Shown here: one piece after another, positions 34,917 through 44,137 of the stretch
How positions within the stretch are numbered: position 1 is the stretch's first letter
Layout: each line of letters starts with the position of its first letter
Notes under the pieces: model-generated
What the model was told of the DNA's origin: nothing
Databases searched by the model: none
What the model saw: only the letters and a program-made list of their open reading frames with translations
Program-made: the position numbers and the translations under genes
Source: Chloroflexota bacterium
GTDB lineage: Bacteria; Chloroflexota; Anaerolineae; Caldilineales; Caldilineaceae
Direction: 5' to 3'
Length of the DNA stretch: 45,440 nucleotides
Assembly: GCA_003577005.1 (NCBI GenBank)
Contig: QEUW01000129.1
Location: 1 to 45,440, forward strand

Positions 34917-35772
34917 GGCCTCTCGCTGGCGCTTTGCGCTTGCTGAGCGCATCGCCGCGTCCTACGCCCGCAACCCAAAAGTCCAGGCAATCCAGGTGGC
35001 CGGCTCGGTTGGCCGTGGGGTGGCAGACCGCTATTCGGACATCGAGATCGATATCTACTACAGCGAACCGCCTACCGAAGCTGAGCGTATTGCTGCGGTG
35101 CGTGGATGTGGCGCCGTGGTGGACTCACTCGATGAGGACGACGACGAGTGGGAAGAACAGATGCTGCTCGACGGTGTCCACGCCGCCACCAGCACCTTTT
35201 TGGTGAGCACTATGGAACGGTATTTGTGCGAAGTGGTGGAGGAGGGGCAGATCGCACCGGCGGCGCAGACACGTCTCTATTCGCTACAACACGCCGTTCC
35301 TTTCGTGGGTCACGATTTGATTGAGCAGTGGCGGGAAAAAGCGGCCCGGTATCCGGCTCGGCTCACCCACAACATGTTGGCCGCCAATCTTTCCTTTCGC
35401 GGCTTCTGGTATGCCGAAGAGATGTTAGCGGCGCGCAGCGATGTGCTGCTGCTCTATCGCAGTTTTGTCGAGGTAGGCCAGCAACTCATCCACGCCCTGC
35501 TGGGCCTCAACCGTCGCTATCTCTCCACGCCAGACGGCATCAAGTGGATGGATGAGACGCTCGCCGCGCTGCCGCTCAAACCGGCAAATTGCGCCGCGCG
35601 CATCAAGGCTGCGTTTCGGGTAGAGCCGGTGGAAGGGGTGCGCATCCTCAAGGCGTTGATCGCCGAGACGCTCGATTTGGTCGAGCTGCACATCCCTGAT
35701 TTCGACACGGTACCCTACCGGGTCAACTTCAGCCGCCACCGCCAGGTCTGGGATGGCTCCCCGGGGGACTGA
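34909..35772 (+). CDS. Nucleotidyltransferase-fold protein
   Basis: 287 aa with an N-terminal Pol-beta-type nucleotidyltransferase domain: G32-S33 in [11 protein letters not shown], then D44-x-E46 in [10 protein letters not shown], the metal-binding acidic pair. The rest is alpha-helical ([19 protein letters not shown]), reminiscent of DUF4037/kanamycin-nucleotidyltransferase-like proteins. The start ATG 34909 overlaps the alcohol-dehydrogenase remnant. No ribosome site of its own stands out. Function unknown; an antibiotic-modifying role is possible but unsupported. Convergent with the next gene, 3-nt gap. Confidence 0.85.
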   Translation: MNEASRWRFALAERIAASYARNPKVQAIQVAGSVGRGVADRYSDIEIDIYYSEPPTEAERIAAVRGCGAVVDSLDEDDDEWEEQMLLDGVHAATSTFLVSTMERYLCEVVEEGQIAPAAQTRLYSLQHAVPFVGHDLIEQWREKAARYPARLTHNMLAANLSFRGFWYAEEMLAARSDVLLLYRSFVEVGQQLIHALLGLNRRYLSTPDGIKWMDETLAALPLKPANCAARIKAAFRVEPVEGVRILKALIAETLDLVELHIPDFDTVPYRVNFSRHRQVWDGSPGD

Positions 35773-35775
35773 TTA

Positions 35776-36408
35776 TCACCTTCGTAACAGCTTGAACGCG
35801 ATATTGGTCCCCAGCCCTAGCATGTAGGCCAGACGAATCCAGAGCACGGCCAGGGGTTCGAGTTCACGCGCCACGCTGAGCGAACCGGCGTCCACCGATT
35901 CAAAGCCGAGTTCGGTGGTCAGACCGGCAACCACCCGCTTGGCCTCGGCGTCATCGCCGCAGATGAACATGGTGATGGGCTGGCCGTGGTAGTCGGGATT
36001 GGTCATATTGCGGGCGCCGGTCATGTTAAAGGCCTTGACCACACGCGCCCCTTTCGCCCATGCCGCCACTTGTTCACCCGCTGAAGACGTATGGCCGACG
36101 CTTAGCCCCAGCTCCTCGTGCGTCAACGGATTGGTGGCATCCACAACCAATTTGCCGGTCAAATCCCCAAAACTACGGACGATCGCTTCCGTGGCCTCCC
36201 AGGGAGTCGCCAGCACGACCACCTCGGCATCCGCCGCAGCTTCTGGACTAGTGGTGGCGCTGGCGTTGGCGCCGCTGGCCGCAACGAGATCTCGTACTTT
36301 TTGACTGTGCGGGTCGCGACTGCCGTACGTCACCTGATGGCCATTGGCAGCCCAGCGCGGACCCAGTGCGCGGCCAACATTGCCGGTGCCGATCACTGCG
36401 ATTTTCAT
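35776..36408 (-). CDS. NADPH-dependent F420 reductase-like protein
   Basis: 210 aa, Rossmann fold with GTGNVGRALGPRWAANGHQV, SRDP after beta-2 (Ser/Arg suited to NADP), VVLATPWEATEA and VKAFNMTGARNM, the layout of the Fno/NADP-reductase_coF420 family. AAGGAGG precedes the ATG. It lies 25 nt downstream of the STAND regulator in the same direction. F420 use is uncertain: no F420 biosynthesis gene is seen here, and bacterial members often use other electron partners. Confidence 0.88.
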   Translation of the reverse strand: MKIAVIGTGNVGRALGPRWAANGHQVTYGSRDPHSQKVRDLVAASGANASATTSPEAAADAEVVVLATPWEATEAIVRSFGDLTGKLVVDATNPLTHEELGLSVGHTSSAGEQVAAWAKGARVVKAFNMTGARNMTNPDYHGQPITMFICGDDAEAKRVVAGLTTELGFESVDAGSLSVARELEPLAVLWIRLAYMLGLGTNIAFKLLRR

Positions 36409-36433
36409 GGGTTCCTCCTTGATTCTGCACGGG

Positions 36434-39049
36434 TCAGCTCTCTGGCTTTAGCGTCAGCGCACAATGCACGGCTTGCTCCACGCTCATGGCCTGACCCGCG
36501 GCCCAGGCTGTGGCGGCGGTTTCCTCATCCAGCAACCGGCGGGCAGCAGCCTCGGTCTGGTCAAATTCGGCTTGCTCATAAGGCAACTCGCAGAAGTCCA
36601 GGACCAACCGCAACTGCGCCGCGGCGCCGGCCAGTTGTAAGGCTTTCTGCGGTTGGCCTTGCGCCAGCGCCAGACCAGCTATATAACCAAGCGTCCTTGC
36701 AAGCTCTCGTTTCATGTCTGACGTCTGAAAGAAGGTGAGCGCTTCGGTCAAAAAAGTGTAGGCCCCTTCATAGTCATTCAGTTTTAAGGCAGATGCACCC
36801 AGGCGAGCCGTTGCTGACGGTTGAAGCGAGCGATCACCCGTCTCTTGGCCCAGCTTCAGGGCTTTCATATGGCGCTCATGCGCCGTGGGATAATCGCCTT
36901 CGGCAAAGGTGATGACGCCCAGGATATTCAGAGCGGTGCCGATACCATTCTGGTTACCCAGCGCTTGGCTGAGCTCCAGGCTCTCTTGAGCATAGCGGCG
37001 CGCCTGGGCGTACTCCCCCGCAGCAATCGCGCTGTAGGCCAGTGCGCCGAGCACATTCGCGACGCCATGCTGGTTGCCCGTGCGCCGACGCAGGGCAAGG
37101 CTGGCCTGAAAGTAGGTTTCTGCCTGCACCATGTCATTCTGCCCGCGCGCGATATAGCCCAGGTTGGCCAGCGCAACGGCAGCTCCTTCCGAATCATCCA
37201 ACTGACGGAACAGGCCTAAGGCCTCCTCAAGTCGCTGCCGTGCGCGCGCTAGATCGTGTTGTACATGATGGATAAACCCCAGGCCACGCAGCGCCGAAGC
37301 GATCCCCCGTTGATCGCCCAGCGCCCGAAAGAGCACGCAACTTTCCTCGAAGTATCGGATTGCCGCCATGTAGTCGCTGTGGCGGCGGGCCAACATACCC
37401 AGCCCGTAGAGGAGCGGTGCGCGCTGCGCCGGTTGATCGGCCAGGGCGAGCAGACGCTGCAACCAGAGCCAGCCCTCCTCATAATGGCCGCGGATATACC
37501 AGAAGTGCCAGAGCGCTGCGCCCAGCCGCGCCGCGATCTCTGTGGCCTGGCTCGCCACTGCCCAGGCCAGCGCCGCGCGCAGGTTGTCGTGCTCGGCAGT
37601 CAGGCATTCGAGCCAACGCTGTTGTCCAGCGCCCTGTAGGTGCGGTGCAGCTTCCTCGGCCAGGCGTAGAAAGAGTTCCGCATGGCGCTGTTGCAGTCGA
37701 TCGATTTCCCCAGCCACAGCGAGACGCTCTCGCGCATATTCATGAATGGTTTCGAGCATGAGAAAGCGCGGTTCGCCATCGGACCCTGCCTGTTGGTAAA
37801 TCAAATTTTTGTCGAGGAGCGAGGCGACGCCGGTAAAAAGGTCGAATGCCGGGAAACCGTCTGCACAACCGACGGCTTCGGCGGTCGCCAGCGTAAAGCC
37901 GCCGGCAAAAACGCTTAGGCGCACAAAGAGGCGTTGTTCTGCCGGCGTGAGCAAGACATAGCTCCAGTCGATTGCATACCCCAAGGTCTGATGCTGGGGC
38001 AGGCTGTCTTGGGGGCCATCGCTCTCCAATAACAGGTGTACCCCGTGCTTCCCTTCCAGTTGAGCTAATAGAGCCGATGGGGGCAACAGCTTCACCCGCG
38101 CGGCGATCAATTCAATGGCCAGAGGCAGGCCGTCCAGCCGAACACAGAGCGTCGCTACAGCCGCGGCATTCTCGGCAGTGAGGGCAAAGGTGGGATCAAC
38201 TGCCTGCGCTCGCTCTACAAGGAGGGCAACCGCCCCATAGTGCGCCAGGGCTTCGGTTTCTGGCAGGTACGTCAGGTCGGGGAGCGCCAGGGGCGAGACC
38301 GGAAATTGGCGCTCTGCCCGCACGCGTAAAGCGGCGCGGCTGGTCACCAATACGTGAAGCCAGGCACATGCCGCCAACCACTCGACCACCCCCGGCGCAG
38401 CCGCCAGCAGATGTTCAACGTTGTCGAGCACCAGCAGCAGATGCTTATCATCCAGGTACTGCTTCAGTCGATTGGTGGCGGAGAGGCCATTCTCCTGTTG
38501 GCCAAGCGTCTGACAAATCACCGCGGGGACCAGCGCCGGGTCGCGGAGGGTCGCTAGCGGTACAAAAAAGACGCCATCGGCAAAATGGGCAACAAGTTCC
38601 CGTGCCGCAGCAAGCGCCAGCCGTGTCTTGCCGACGCCAGGAGGACCGACGAGCGTGAGCAAGCGGCTGCCCTCGTGCAGTATGCTCCGCTGGATAGCAG
38701 TCAACTCGCGGTCACGCCCAATGAGCGGCGTCAGTTGCGCAGGCAAATTGGAAGGCGGCTGCGACGGACGCCAGCGATGGGATGCAACCGATTCGGGCGC
38801 GCCCGCCGGCGGTAGCCCCGACCGTTCGCCACGCGCAAAACGCACAAACGCGGCGCGTTCGTCCGGCGCAATCTGCAACAGCTCAGCCAGCCGTACGGCA
38901 ATCAACTTTGATGGACGACGTGCATTCGCTTCCATTTTGCGCAACGTCACCTCGGCGCACCCGACCTGCTGCGCCAGTTCGGCCTGGGTCAAGTCGAACG
39001 CCTTGCGGCGCCCCTTGAGCCACACCCCAAACGTAGCCTGGCTGTCCAT
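36434..39049 (-). CDS. AfsR-like STAND regulator (Xre-type HTH, NB-ARC ATPase, TPR)
   Basis: 871 aa: an N-terminal Xre helix-turn-helix (residues 5-60, DLTQAELAQQVGCAEVTLRKME), an NB-ARC-type NTPase with Walker A GPPGVGKT (135-142) and Walker B HLLLVLDNVEHL, then tetratricopeptide repeats from about residue 500. STAND proteins are ATP switches that bind an inducer through the TPR array and then activate transcription. The inducer is unknown. The GCGATACAA direct repeats at the start codon may be its own operator. Probably co-transcribed with the F420-reductase-like gene. Confidence 0.92.
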   Translation of the reverse strand: MDSQATFGVWLKGRRKAFDLTQAELAQQVGCAEVTLRKMEANARRPSKLIAVRLAELLQIAPDERAAFVRFARGERSGLPPAGAPESVASHRWRPSQPPSNLPAQLTPLIGRDRELTAIQRSILHEGSRLLTLVGPPGVGKTRLALAAARELVAHFADGVFFVPLATLRDPALVPAVICQTLGQQENGLSATNRLKQYLDDKHLLLVLDNVEHLLAAAPGVVEWLAACAWLHVLVTSRAALRVRAERQFPVSPLALPDLTYLPETEALAHYGAVALLVERAQAVDPTFALTAENAAAVATLCVRLDGLPLAIELIAARVKLLPPSALLAQLEGKHGVHLLLESDGPQDSLPQHQTLGYAIDWSYVLLTPAEQRLFVRLSVFAGGFTLATAEAVGCADGFPAFDLFTGVASLLDKNLIYQQAGSDGEPRFLMLETIHEYARERLAVAGEIDRLQQRHAELFLRLAEEAAPHLQGAGQQRWLECLTAEHDNLRAALAWAVASQATEIAARLGAALWHFWYIRGHYEEGWLWLQRLLALADQPAQRAPLLYGLGMLARRHSDYMAAIRYFEESCVLFRALGDQRGIASALRGLGFIHHVQHDLARARQRLEEALGLFRQLDDSEGAAVALANLGYIARGQNDMVQAETYFQASLALRRRTGNQHGVANVLGALAYSAIAAGEYAQARRYAQESLELSQALGNQNGIGTALNILGVITFAEGDYPTAHERHMKALKLGQETGDRSLQPSATARLGASALKLNDYEGAYTFLTEALTFFQTSDMKRELARTLGYIAGLALAQGQPQKALQLAGAAAQLRLVLDFCELPYEQAEFDQTEAAARRLLDEETAATAWAAGQAMSVEQAVHCALTLKPES

Positions 39050-39075
39050 TGTATCGCCTTTTGTATCGCTATACA
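39049..39075 (-). promoter_or_regulatory. Direct repeats at the start of the STAND gene, possible autoregulatory site
   Basis: On the plus strand TTGTATCGC occurs at 39049-39057 and 39061-39069, 12 nt apart. The second copy is part of TGTAT-CGCT-ATACA. They flank the AAAAGG ribosome site of the minus-strand gene. The remaining gap (39076-39350) has no gene or clear repeat that I can support. Confidence 0.4.
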
Positions 39076-39350
39076 GACCGCTAGCGGATCGTTTTCCCCT
39101 ATCTTGCTGTCCTTATACCGTGTTTACTATGGGCACAACCATTGTACAACGAAGCGGCGGGTTGTCAAGGCGCGCTCTAGGTAAGGCTCCCACTTCGCAA
39201 AAGTGGGTCATTTGCGCCTTCTTGCGAGCTCTATGATCAGCCGATTGATTTGCTGAGGAGAAACGACTCTGTGAACACACGACCACCAGCGTTTGACTGG
39301 CGATGTTGCTCCATACCGCTATTACTCTGTTCCTGCCCAAGGAGACGCCC

Positions 39351-40820
39351 ATGAGCAAGCGGACATCCACAGTCGAATGGATCGTAGCAGAGAGCGATGC
39401 CGACTGGGCGCGGCTCTGCACGCGGCCCGGTGCGGGCAGTCCGTCGGGCGTGGCGCCGGTCACCTCTGAGCGTCGCTACGCACAACGTATCTTGGCCGGC
39501 GTAGGGCTGATGCTCCTCCTGCTGGCAAGCGCCGGCGGCTGGTGGCACCACACAACCTCGGCTGGGGCGCAACAGCACGCAACGGCGGAAGGGGAACTCC
39601 CAGTGGTGGCGCAGCGCGACGGCCGCCTGGCCATCAACAGCGCAGGCGACCAGAGCAGCACGGAGTGGTGGTATCAGCTTGCGCGGGAGTACGACGGTTT
39701 ACTCACCGCCACGCAAACCACCGATCCAGATGAGCCTCTGCATGCAGCGTTGCGCAACATTGATTTTCAGGGCGACCAGGCGGTGGCTGAGGTGATCCTG
39801 TATGCCCAGGACAATGCGCCGGTCTACCGGCAGACGCGCTTCTACCAACGCGCCGCGACCGGGTGGCTGACGACTGCGCCAGACGCCAACTTGTGGGGCC
39901 CGATGCGCAGCCTGGAAACGCCCTCCTTCGTCTTTCACTTTCGCCAGCGGGATGCAGCGGTCGTCGTCGCGGTGGCGGCACAGGTCGAGGCACTCTATCG
40001 CACCATGCGCCGCAACCTTGGCCTGGAGAGCGCACCGGGCGCGCGGAAGCTCGTTATCCATGTGAGCGTGACGCAGCCCCCTCGACACACGTCTCTATGG
40101 TTCGGTGCGCCCAAAGAGATCATCGCAGCTTCCCCGGCGCTCTACCGGGCGCCGGTGGAACTGGCCGACACCGAACTACTGGCGCAGTCGCTTGCCCTGC
40201 CGCTGTTTGAGCACGTTTTGACACAAGCCCAGCAAGGGCATGCGACTCCAGTAACGTGGCAGCCGCTGGAGAGCGCACTACGCCTCTGGCAACTGTGGGA
40301 CCTGGACCTTCCGCTGGCAGACTGGCGTGAGGAGGTCGTGAAGTGGATCTATATCGACCTGCCTACCAAAGCGCCGCGGCAAGCGGTCGTGCTGCCGCGG
40401 CGCTATCGTGAACTCTGCGCCGCCCATATGCTCTGGCTGCTGTCGCCGGTGCAGATTCACCTGCCGTTGTTTTGCGCCGGCCAGGATCAGACGCAATGGG
40501 ATTTCTACTGGCGGGCTTCACCCGATCCACTGGTACACCTGGACCAACTCGCTGTGCCGGTGGCCTTAGATTCAACTGAATACGGATACCCGCTGGGCAG
40601 AAGCCAGCCCGGCCAAACGATTGCCCTGGCGACGCTCATCGACTATGGAGTAGCCACCTACGGACGCGAGCGGCTGCCGGCGCTGGTGGCGGGCCTGCGT
40701 CAGCACAACACCTGGGAGACCCTCGTGCCGGCGGTTTATGGTGTATCCGCCGCCGAATTCGAGGCCGGTTGGCACGATTATCTGGCAACGCAGTATGGGA
40801 TACACGTGTTTAAGTTGTAA
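39351..40820 (+). CDS. Membrane protein with degenerate peptidase-MA-like domain
   Basis: 489 aa from ATG 39351 (AAGGAG upstream). One membrane helix (about residues 47-66, ILAGVGLMLLLLASAGG) with the bulk outside. The C-terminal half (TLIDYGVATYGRERLPALVA, VYGVSAAEFEAGWHDYLATQ) resembles the helical end of gluzincin-like peptidase-MA proteins. The expected HExxH site is absent; the corresponding region reads AQSLALPLFEHVL, so a non-catalytic role is likely. It is followed after 20 nt by the molybdoenzyme and probably shares its transcript. Assignment is weak; hypothetical would also be fair. Confidence 0.65.
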   Translation: MSKRTSTVEWIVAESDADWARLCTRPGAGSPSGVAPVTSERRYAQRILAGVGLMLLLLASAGGWWHHTTSAGAQQHATAEGELPVVAQRDGRLAINSAGDQSSTEWWYQLAREYDGLLTATQTTDPDEPLHAALRNIDFQGDQAVAEVILYAQDNAPVYRQTRFYQRAATGWLTTAPDANLWGPMRSLETPSFVFHFRQRDAAVVVAVAAQVEALYRTMRRNLGLESAPGARKLVIHVSVTQPPRHTSLWFGAPKEIIAASPALYRAPVELADTELLAQSLALPLFEHVLTQAQQGHATPVTWQPLESALRLWQLWDLDLPLADWREEVVKWIYIDLPTKAPRQAVVLPRRYRELCAAHMLWLLSPVQIHLPLFCAGQDQTQWDFYWRASPDPLVHLDQLAVPVALDSTEYGYPLGRSQPGQTIALATLIDYGVATYGRERLPALVAGLRQHNTWETLVPAVYGVSAAEFEAGWHDYLATQYGIHVFKL

Positions 40821-40840
40821 ATAGCAAAAGGAGCAAACTG

Positions 40841-42013
40841 ATGGATCGACTAGAAATGTCGCGCAGAACGCTGCTCAAACAGGGTAGCGCCGCCTTGACG
40901 GGATGGGCACTCCTCAACACCTTGCGGGTAGGAGCAGCACCCGCGGTGCTCGCCCAGGCGGGCGCCGAGGTGCTACCCTGGCTCGAACAGCCGGCAGAAA
41001 ACCCCGTCCCCGAGATCATCGCCAACCAGCTCACCTGGGAAGATTTGGATTCGTGGGTTACGCCCAACGACCAATTCTTTAGCATTGCCCATTACAACCG
41101 GCCCGAGATCGACGCCGATGAGTGGCACTTGGAGATCACCGGTCTGGTCAAGCAGCCGCTGACCCTCACGCTAGATGAGATCAAGGCCTTGCCGCGCCAG
41201 GAACTGACCTTCACGCTGGAATGTTCCGGCAACCACGGGCTGCCCTTCTTCTGGGGTGGGATCGGCAACGCAAGCTGGGCAGGCGCACCGCTGGCAGGTC
41301 TGCTCGAAGAAGCCGGCGTGCTCGACGACGGCATCGAAGTCGTCTTCTGGGGTGTCGATGCCGGCGAGGAAACCATCGGCGAGCAGACAGTGACCCAGCA
41401 CTTTGCCCGCAGCCTGTCGTTGGCCGACGCCATGCACCCCGACAATCTGCTCTGTTATGAGATGAACGGTGAACCGCTGCCACAACCAAACGGGTTTCCC
41501 CTGCGCTTGATTGCGCCGGGCTGGTTTGGCATCGCTAACGTCAAGTGGCTCCAACGCATCGAGGTCTGGGATACTCGCCTGATGAACCGCTTTATGGCCC
41601 GCGATTATGTGACGGTGCGCCAGGAAGGCAGCGAGGACGAGCCGGTCTGGACGCAGCGTTCGGTGGGGCGGGCCCTGCTCAAGTCGGCTCCAGCGCGCGT
41701 GGTCCACAGCAACGGCCACTACCGCATCGACGGCGCGGCCTGGGGCGCACCCATCCGCCACGTGGACGTAAAAATCGACGACGGCCCCTGGCGCCGCGCC
41801 CGGCTCGACCGCACGCAGCGCGCCGAGTACGCCTGGAGCTTCTGGAGCTTCAATTGGGCTAATCCCACGCCGGGTGAACACGCCATCACCACGCGCGCGG
41901 TGGATACCGCCGGCAACGTGCAACCGGCCGCGGATGACCCGCTGCTTGCCAACAAGCTCACCTACTGGGAGAGCAACGGCCAGATCACGCGCACGGTGGA
42001 GATTCCCACCTAA
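40841..42013 (+). CDS. Sulfite-oxidase-family molybdopterin enzyme
   Basis: 390 aa with a Tat signal (SRRTLLKQG) for folded export. The molybdenum domain has the cofactor Cys C128 in TLECSGNHG, GLPFFWGGIGNASWAG and PGWFGIANVKWL. The C-terminal Mo-co dimerisation domain (from about 275) has HVDVKIDDGPW and WSFNWANPTPG. It has neither the cytochrome b5 domain of animal enzymes nor a visible heme subunit beside it. A GGAG ribosome site precedes the ATG. Oxidation of sulfite to sulfate is plausible given the sulfur operon at 15-19 kb, but MsrP/YedY-like activities cannot be excluded. Confidence 0.9.
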   Translation: MDRLEMSRRTLLKQGSAALTGWALLNTLRVGAAPAVLAQAGAEVLPWLEQPAENPVPEIIANQLTWEDLDSWVTPNDQFFSIAHYNRPEIDADEWHLEITGLVKQPLTLTLDEIKALPRQELTFTLECSGNHGLPFFWGGIGNASWAGAPLAGLLEEAGVLDDGIEVVFWGVDAGEETIGEQTVTQHFARSLSLADAMHPDNLLCYEMNGEPLPQPNGFPLRLIAPGWFGIANVKWLQRIEVWDTRLMNRFMARDYVTVRQEGSEDEPVWTQRSVGRALLKSAPARVVHSNGHYRIDGAAWGAPIRHVDVKIDDGPWRRARLDRTQRAEYAWSFWSFNWANPTPGEHAITTRAVDTAGNVQPAADDPLLANKLTYWESNGQITRTVEIPT

Positions 42014-42255
42014 GATCAATCCAATTTTAGGCTTGTAGGGTATCATACCGTACTCACGTATAGATGGCGACCTTAAAATATTCCTGACCTGCGGGGCAAA
42101 GAGAAGAAATACGCACTACTCGTTTCTGCACCCCAATCTCTTCAGAATGTGGCCGCCAAGCGGCATCAATGCGTGAGTGCGGTATAGCTTGTTTATGTGG
42201 GTAGGAAAGAGTTGGACAGCGAGAGGCGAGGGCAAGCAAGTCAAGGAGGAAGCGG

Positions 42256-43077
42256 ATGAGCAGCTTTGATGCCTATGCGATGACCGATAAGTTGAACCCT
42301 GCCGTGCTGGATGTCATCATCACCCGGCTGGAAGCCCGTGGCAAACACCCACGATTTCAGCAGATGATGCACGACTATTTCAGTGCGATGCACCTCGATG
42401 CCATGCAGTGTGTGCTTGATCTGGGCTGTGGGACGGGCGTGGCCGCCCGCGCCCTTGCGCAACACCCTTCGTTTACCGGCCAACTGACCGGCATCGATGT
42501 CAGTCCCTATCTGATTGCGGCTGCCCAACGCTTCAGCGAAGAAGCAGGAACGGGGGAGCGCATTGCGTTTCAGGTCGGCGACAGTCGCCGTCTTGACCTG
42601 CCAGACGAGCAGTTCGATGCCGTGATTGCCCACACCTTGGTCAGCCATGTCGATGATCCACTGGCCGTGCTCAAACAAGCGGCCCGTCTGGTGAAGCCAG
42701 GGGGCTGGGCCGGCATCTTTGATGGGGATTACGCTTCGCTCACCTTTAGTCACGCAGAGGCTGCAAAAGGGAAAGCCTACGACGAAGCCCTCCAGCAGGC
42801 CATCATTACGCAGCCACGGGTGATGCGCCAGATGCCGCGTCTGCTCCGGGAGGCGGGCCTTGCGCTCGTCACGTCGTTTTCCTACATTCTGGCTGAAATG
42901 GGGACGGCAGACTTCTGGGTGCCAGCCCTCGAATCGTTTCGCAAGTTGTTGCCGCAATCGGGAGTGATGACCGGCGAGGAAGCCAACGCGTGGGTGGACG
43001 CTCGCCTGCAAGAATCAGCGGAAGGAGTCTTCTTCGGGGCCAGTAATTACTATAGCTATGTAGCAAGACGCCCCTGA
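42256..43077 (+). CDS. SAM-dependent methyltransferase (UbiE-like)
   Basis: 273 aa, class I methyltransferase. Motif I VLDLGCGTGVAARALA, post-I GIDVS, GDSRRLDLPDEQFDAVIAHT (motif II region) and KPGGWAGIFDGDYASL. AAGGAGGAAGCGG precedes the ATG. It stands alone; the 242-nt spacer before it contains only a small GGTAT-C-ATACC palindrome near 42038. Substrate unknown. Confidence 0.88.
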   Translation: MSSFDAYAMTDKLNPAVLDVIITRLEARGKHPRFQQMMHDYFSAMHLDAMQCVLDLGCGTGVAARALAQHPSFTGQLTGIDVSPYLIAAAQRFSEEAGTGERIAFQVGDSRRLDLPDEQFDAVIAHTLVSHVDDPLAVLKQAARLVKPGGWAGIFDGDYASLTFSHAEAAKGKAYDEALQQAIITQPRVMRQMPRLLREAGLALVTSFSYILAEMGTADFWVPALESFRKLLPQSGVMTGEEANAWVDARLQESAEGVFFGASNYYSYVARRP

Positions 43078-43236
43078 AGCAGAGGAACAAGCGTACGCCA
43101 CAAGTAACAGCAGCCTTTCACCTGGCGCTGGCCGACCGGCAACCACAAATTCAACGCGTACTCCAACAGGCCGATCCCGCGCGAACTGTTGGCACCGCGT
43201 TGTACTGTCTATTGATTTGACGAGGCGGGTAAACTT

Positions 43237-43276
43237 CGCACAGACCCGGCATCTGCACTGATGCCGGGTCTGTGCG
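43237..43276. repeat. Perfect 17-bp palindrome after the methyltransferase
   Basis: CGCACAGACCCGGCATC (43237-43253) and its exact complement (43260-43276), 6-nt loop. No T-run. It lies in the 43078-43412 gap, which otherwise holds only a short remnant-like frame (43074-43217) that I could not assign. Confidence 0.85.
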
Positions 43277-43412
43277 TACAGGACAAATCATAGTCGCCGG
43301 ACAAAGGAACACCGCGTCAAATCTGTTCGTTATGCAAGTGTAGGTGCTCAACGTGATCCGCCAGGGGGCTACCAGTGTTATTGATTGAAAAACAACGAGG
43401 TTGTAGGAATCT

Positions 43413-44069
43413 ATGGTTTGTTTCACCGGCCGGCGAGGTGCAATTTTGATCGGCGCGGGTGCGGGCGTATTGCTCCTGCTTGGCGGCCTGCTCCTGTTGT
43501 GGCCACGGTGGGTGGAGAGCCGTTATCAATCGGCCATCCTGACACCGGAAGAGGTGCGCAGCGAGCGGGTGGCGATTGTCTTTGGCGCGCGCATCTATTC
43601 AAGCGGGCGGTTGAGCGCCATGCTCAGCGACCGGGTCGATACGGCAATTGACCTCTACCAGGCGGGCAAGGTCGAGAAATTGCTCATGAGCGGCGACAAT
43701 CAGTACGCCAATTACGACGAGCCGGGCGCAATGATGGCCTATGCCATCGCCCGGGGCGTGCCCGTCGAGGACATCCAGCCCGACTACGGCGGGCGCCGCA
43801 CCTACGATACCTGTTATCGGGCAAAAGCCGTCTTCCAGGTGAATTCAGCGATCCTGGTGACGCAGCGTTTTCACCTGCCCCGGGCGCTTTTCCTCTGCGA
43901 CCAGTTGGGGATCGATGTCGTAGGTGTGGCCGCCGACCGCCGCACCTACGCTCCACGTTCGATTGCCTATTCGGAAAGCCGCGAGATTCCGGCCCTCTTT
44001 GCCGCGCTCATCGATGTGATCCGCCGCGCGCCGCCGCCGGTGCTGGGTGAGCCGATCCCGATTGAGTAG
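43413..44069 (+). CDS. SanA/YdcF-family (DUF218) membrane protein
   Basis: 218 aa with one N-terminal membrane helix (about 8-30) and an outward DUF218 domain. Family motifs are [41 protein letters not shown] and the late [16 protein letters not shown]. The SanA/vancomycin-sensitivity group is linked to envelope integrity; the activity is not defined. AGGA lies ~6 nt upstream of the ATG. It is convergent with the sulfatase. Confidence 0.88.
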   Translation: MVCFTGRRGAILIGAGAGVLLLLGGLLLLWPRWVESRYQSAILTPEEVRSERVAIVFGARIYSSGRLSAMLSDRVDTAIDLYQAGKVEKLLMSGDNQYANYDEPGAMMAYAIARGVPVEDIQPDYGGRRTYDTCYRAKAVFQVNSAILVTQRFHLPRALFLCDQLGIDVVGVAADRRTYAPRSIAYSESREIPALFAALIDVIRRAPPPVLGEPIPIE

Positions 44070-44137
44070 CTTTCGTTATGTGGGCCGATGCCCTATTATA
44101 CCTGAAACGGAAAAATCCATTGCAGACCGGATCGATA

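Noticed and set aside
34909..35772. Nucleotidyltransferase considered as an aminoglycoside resistance gene
   Set aside because: Only the general Pol-beta motif is visible; nothing points to an aminoglycoside substrate.
43074..43217. Frame reading AAFHLALADRQPQIQRVLQQ without an ATG
   Set aside because: It looks protein-like and might be a gene remnant, but no start and no assignable family.
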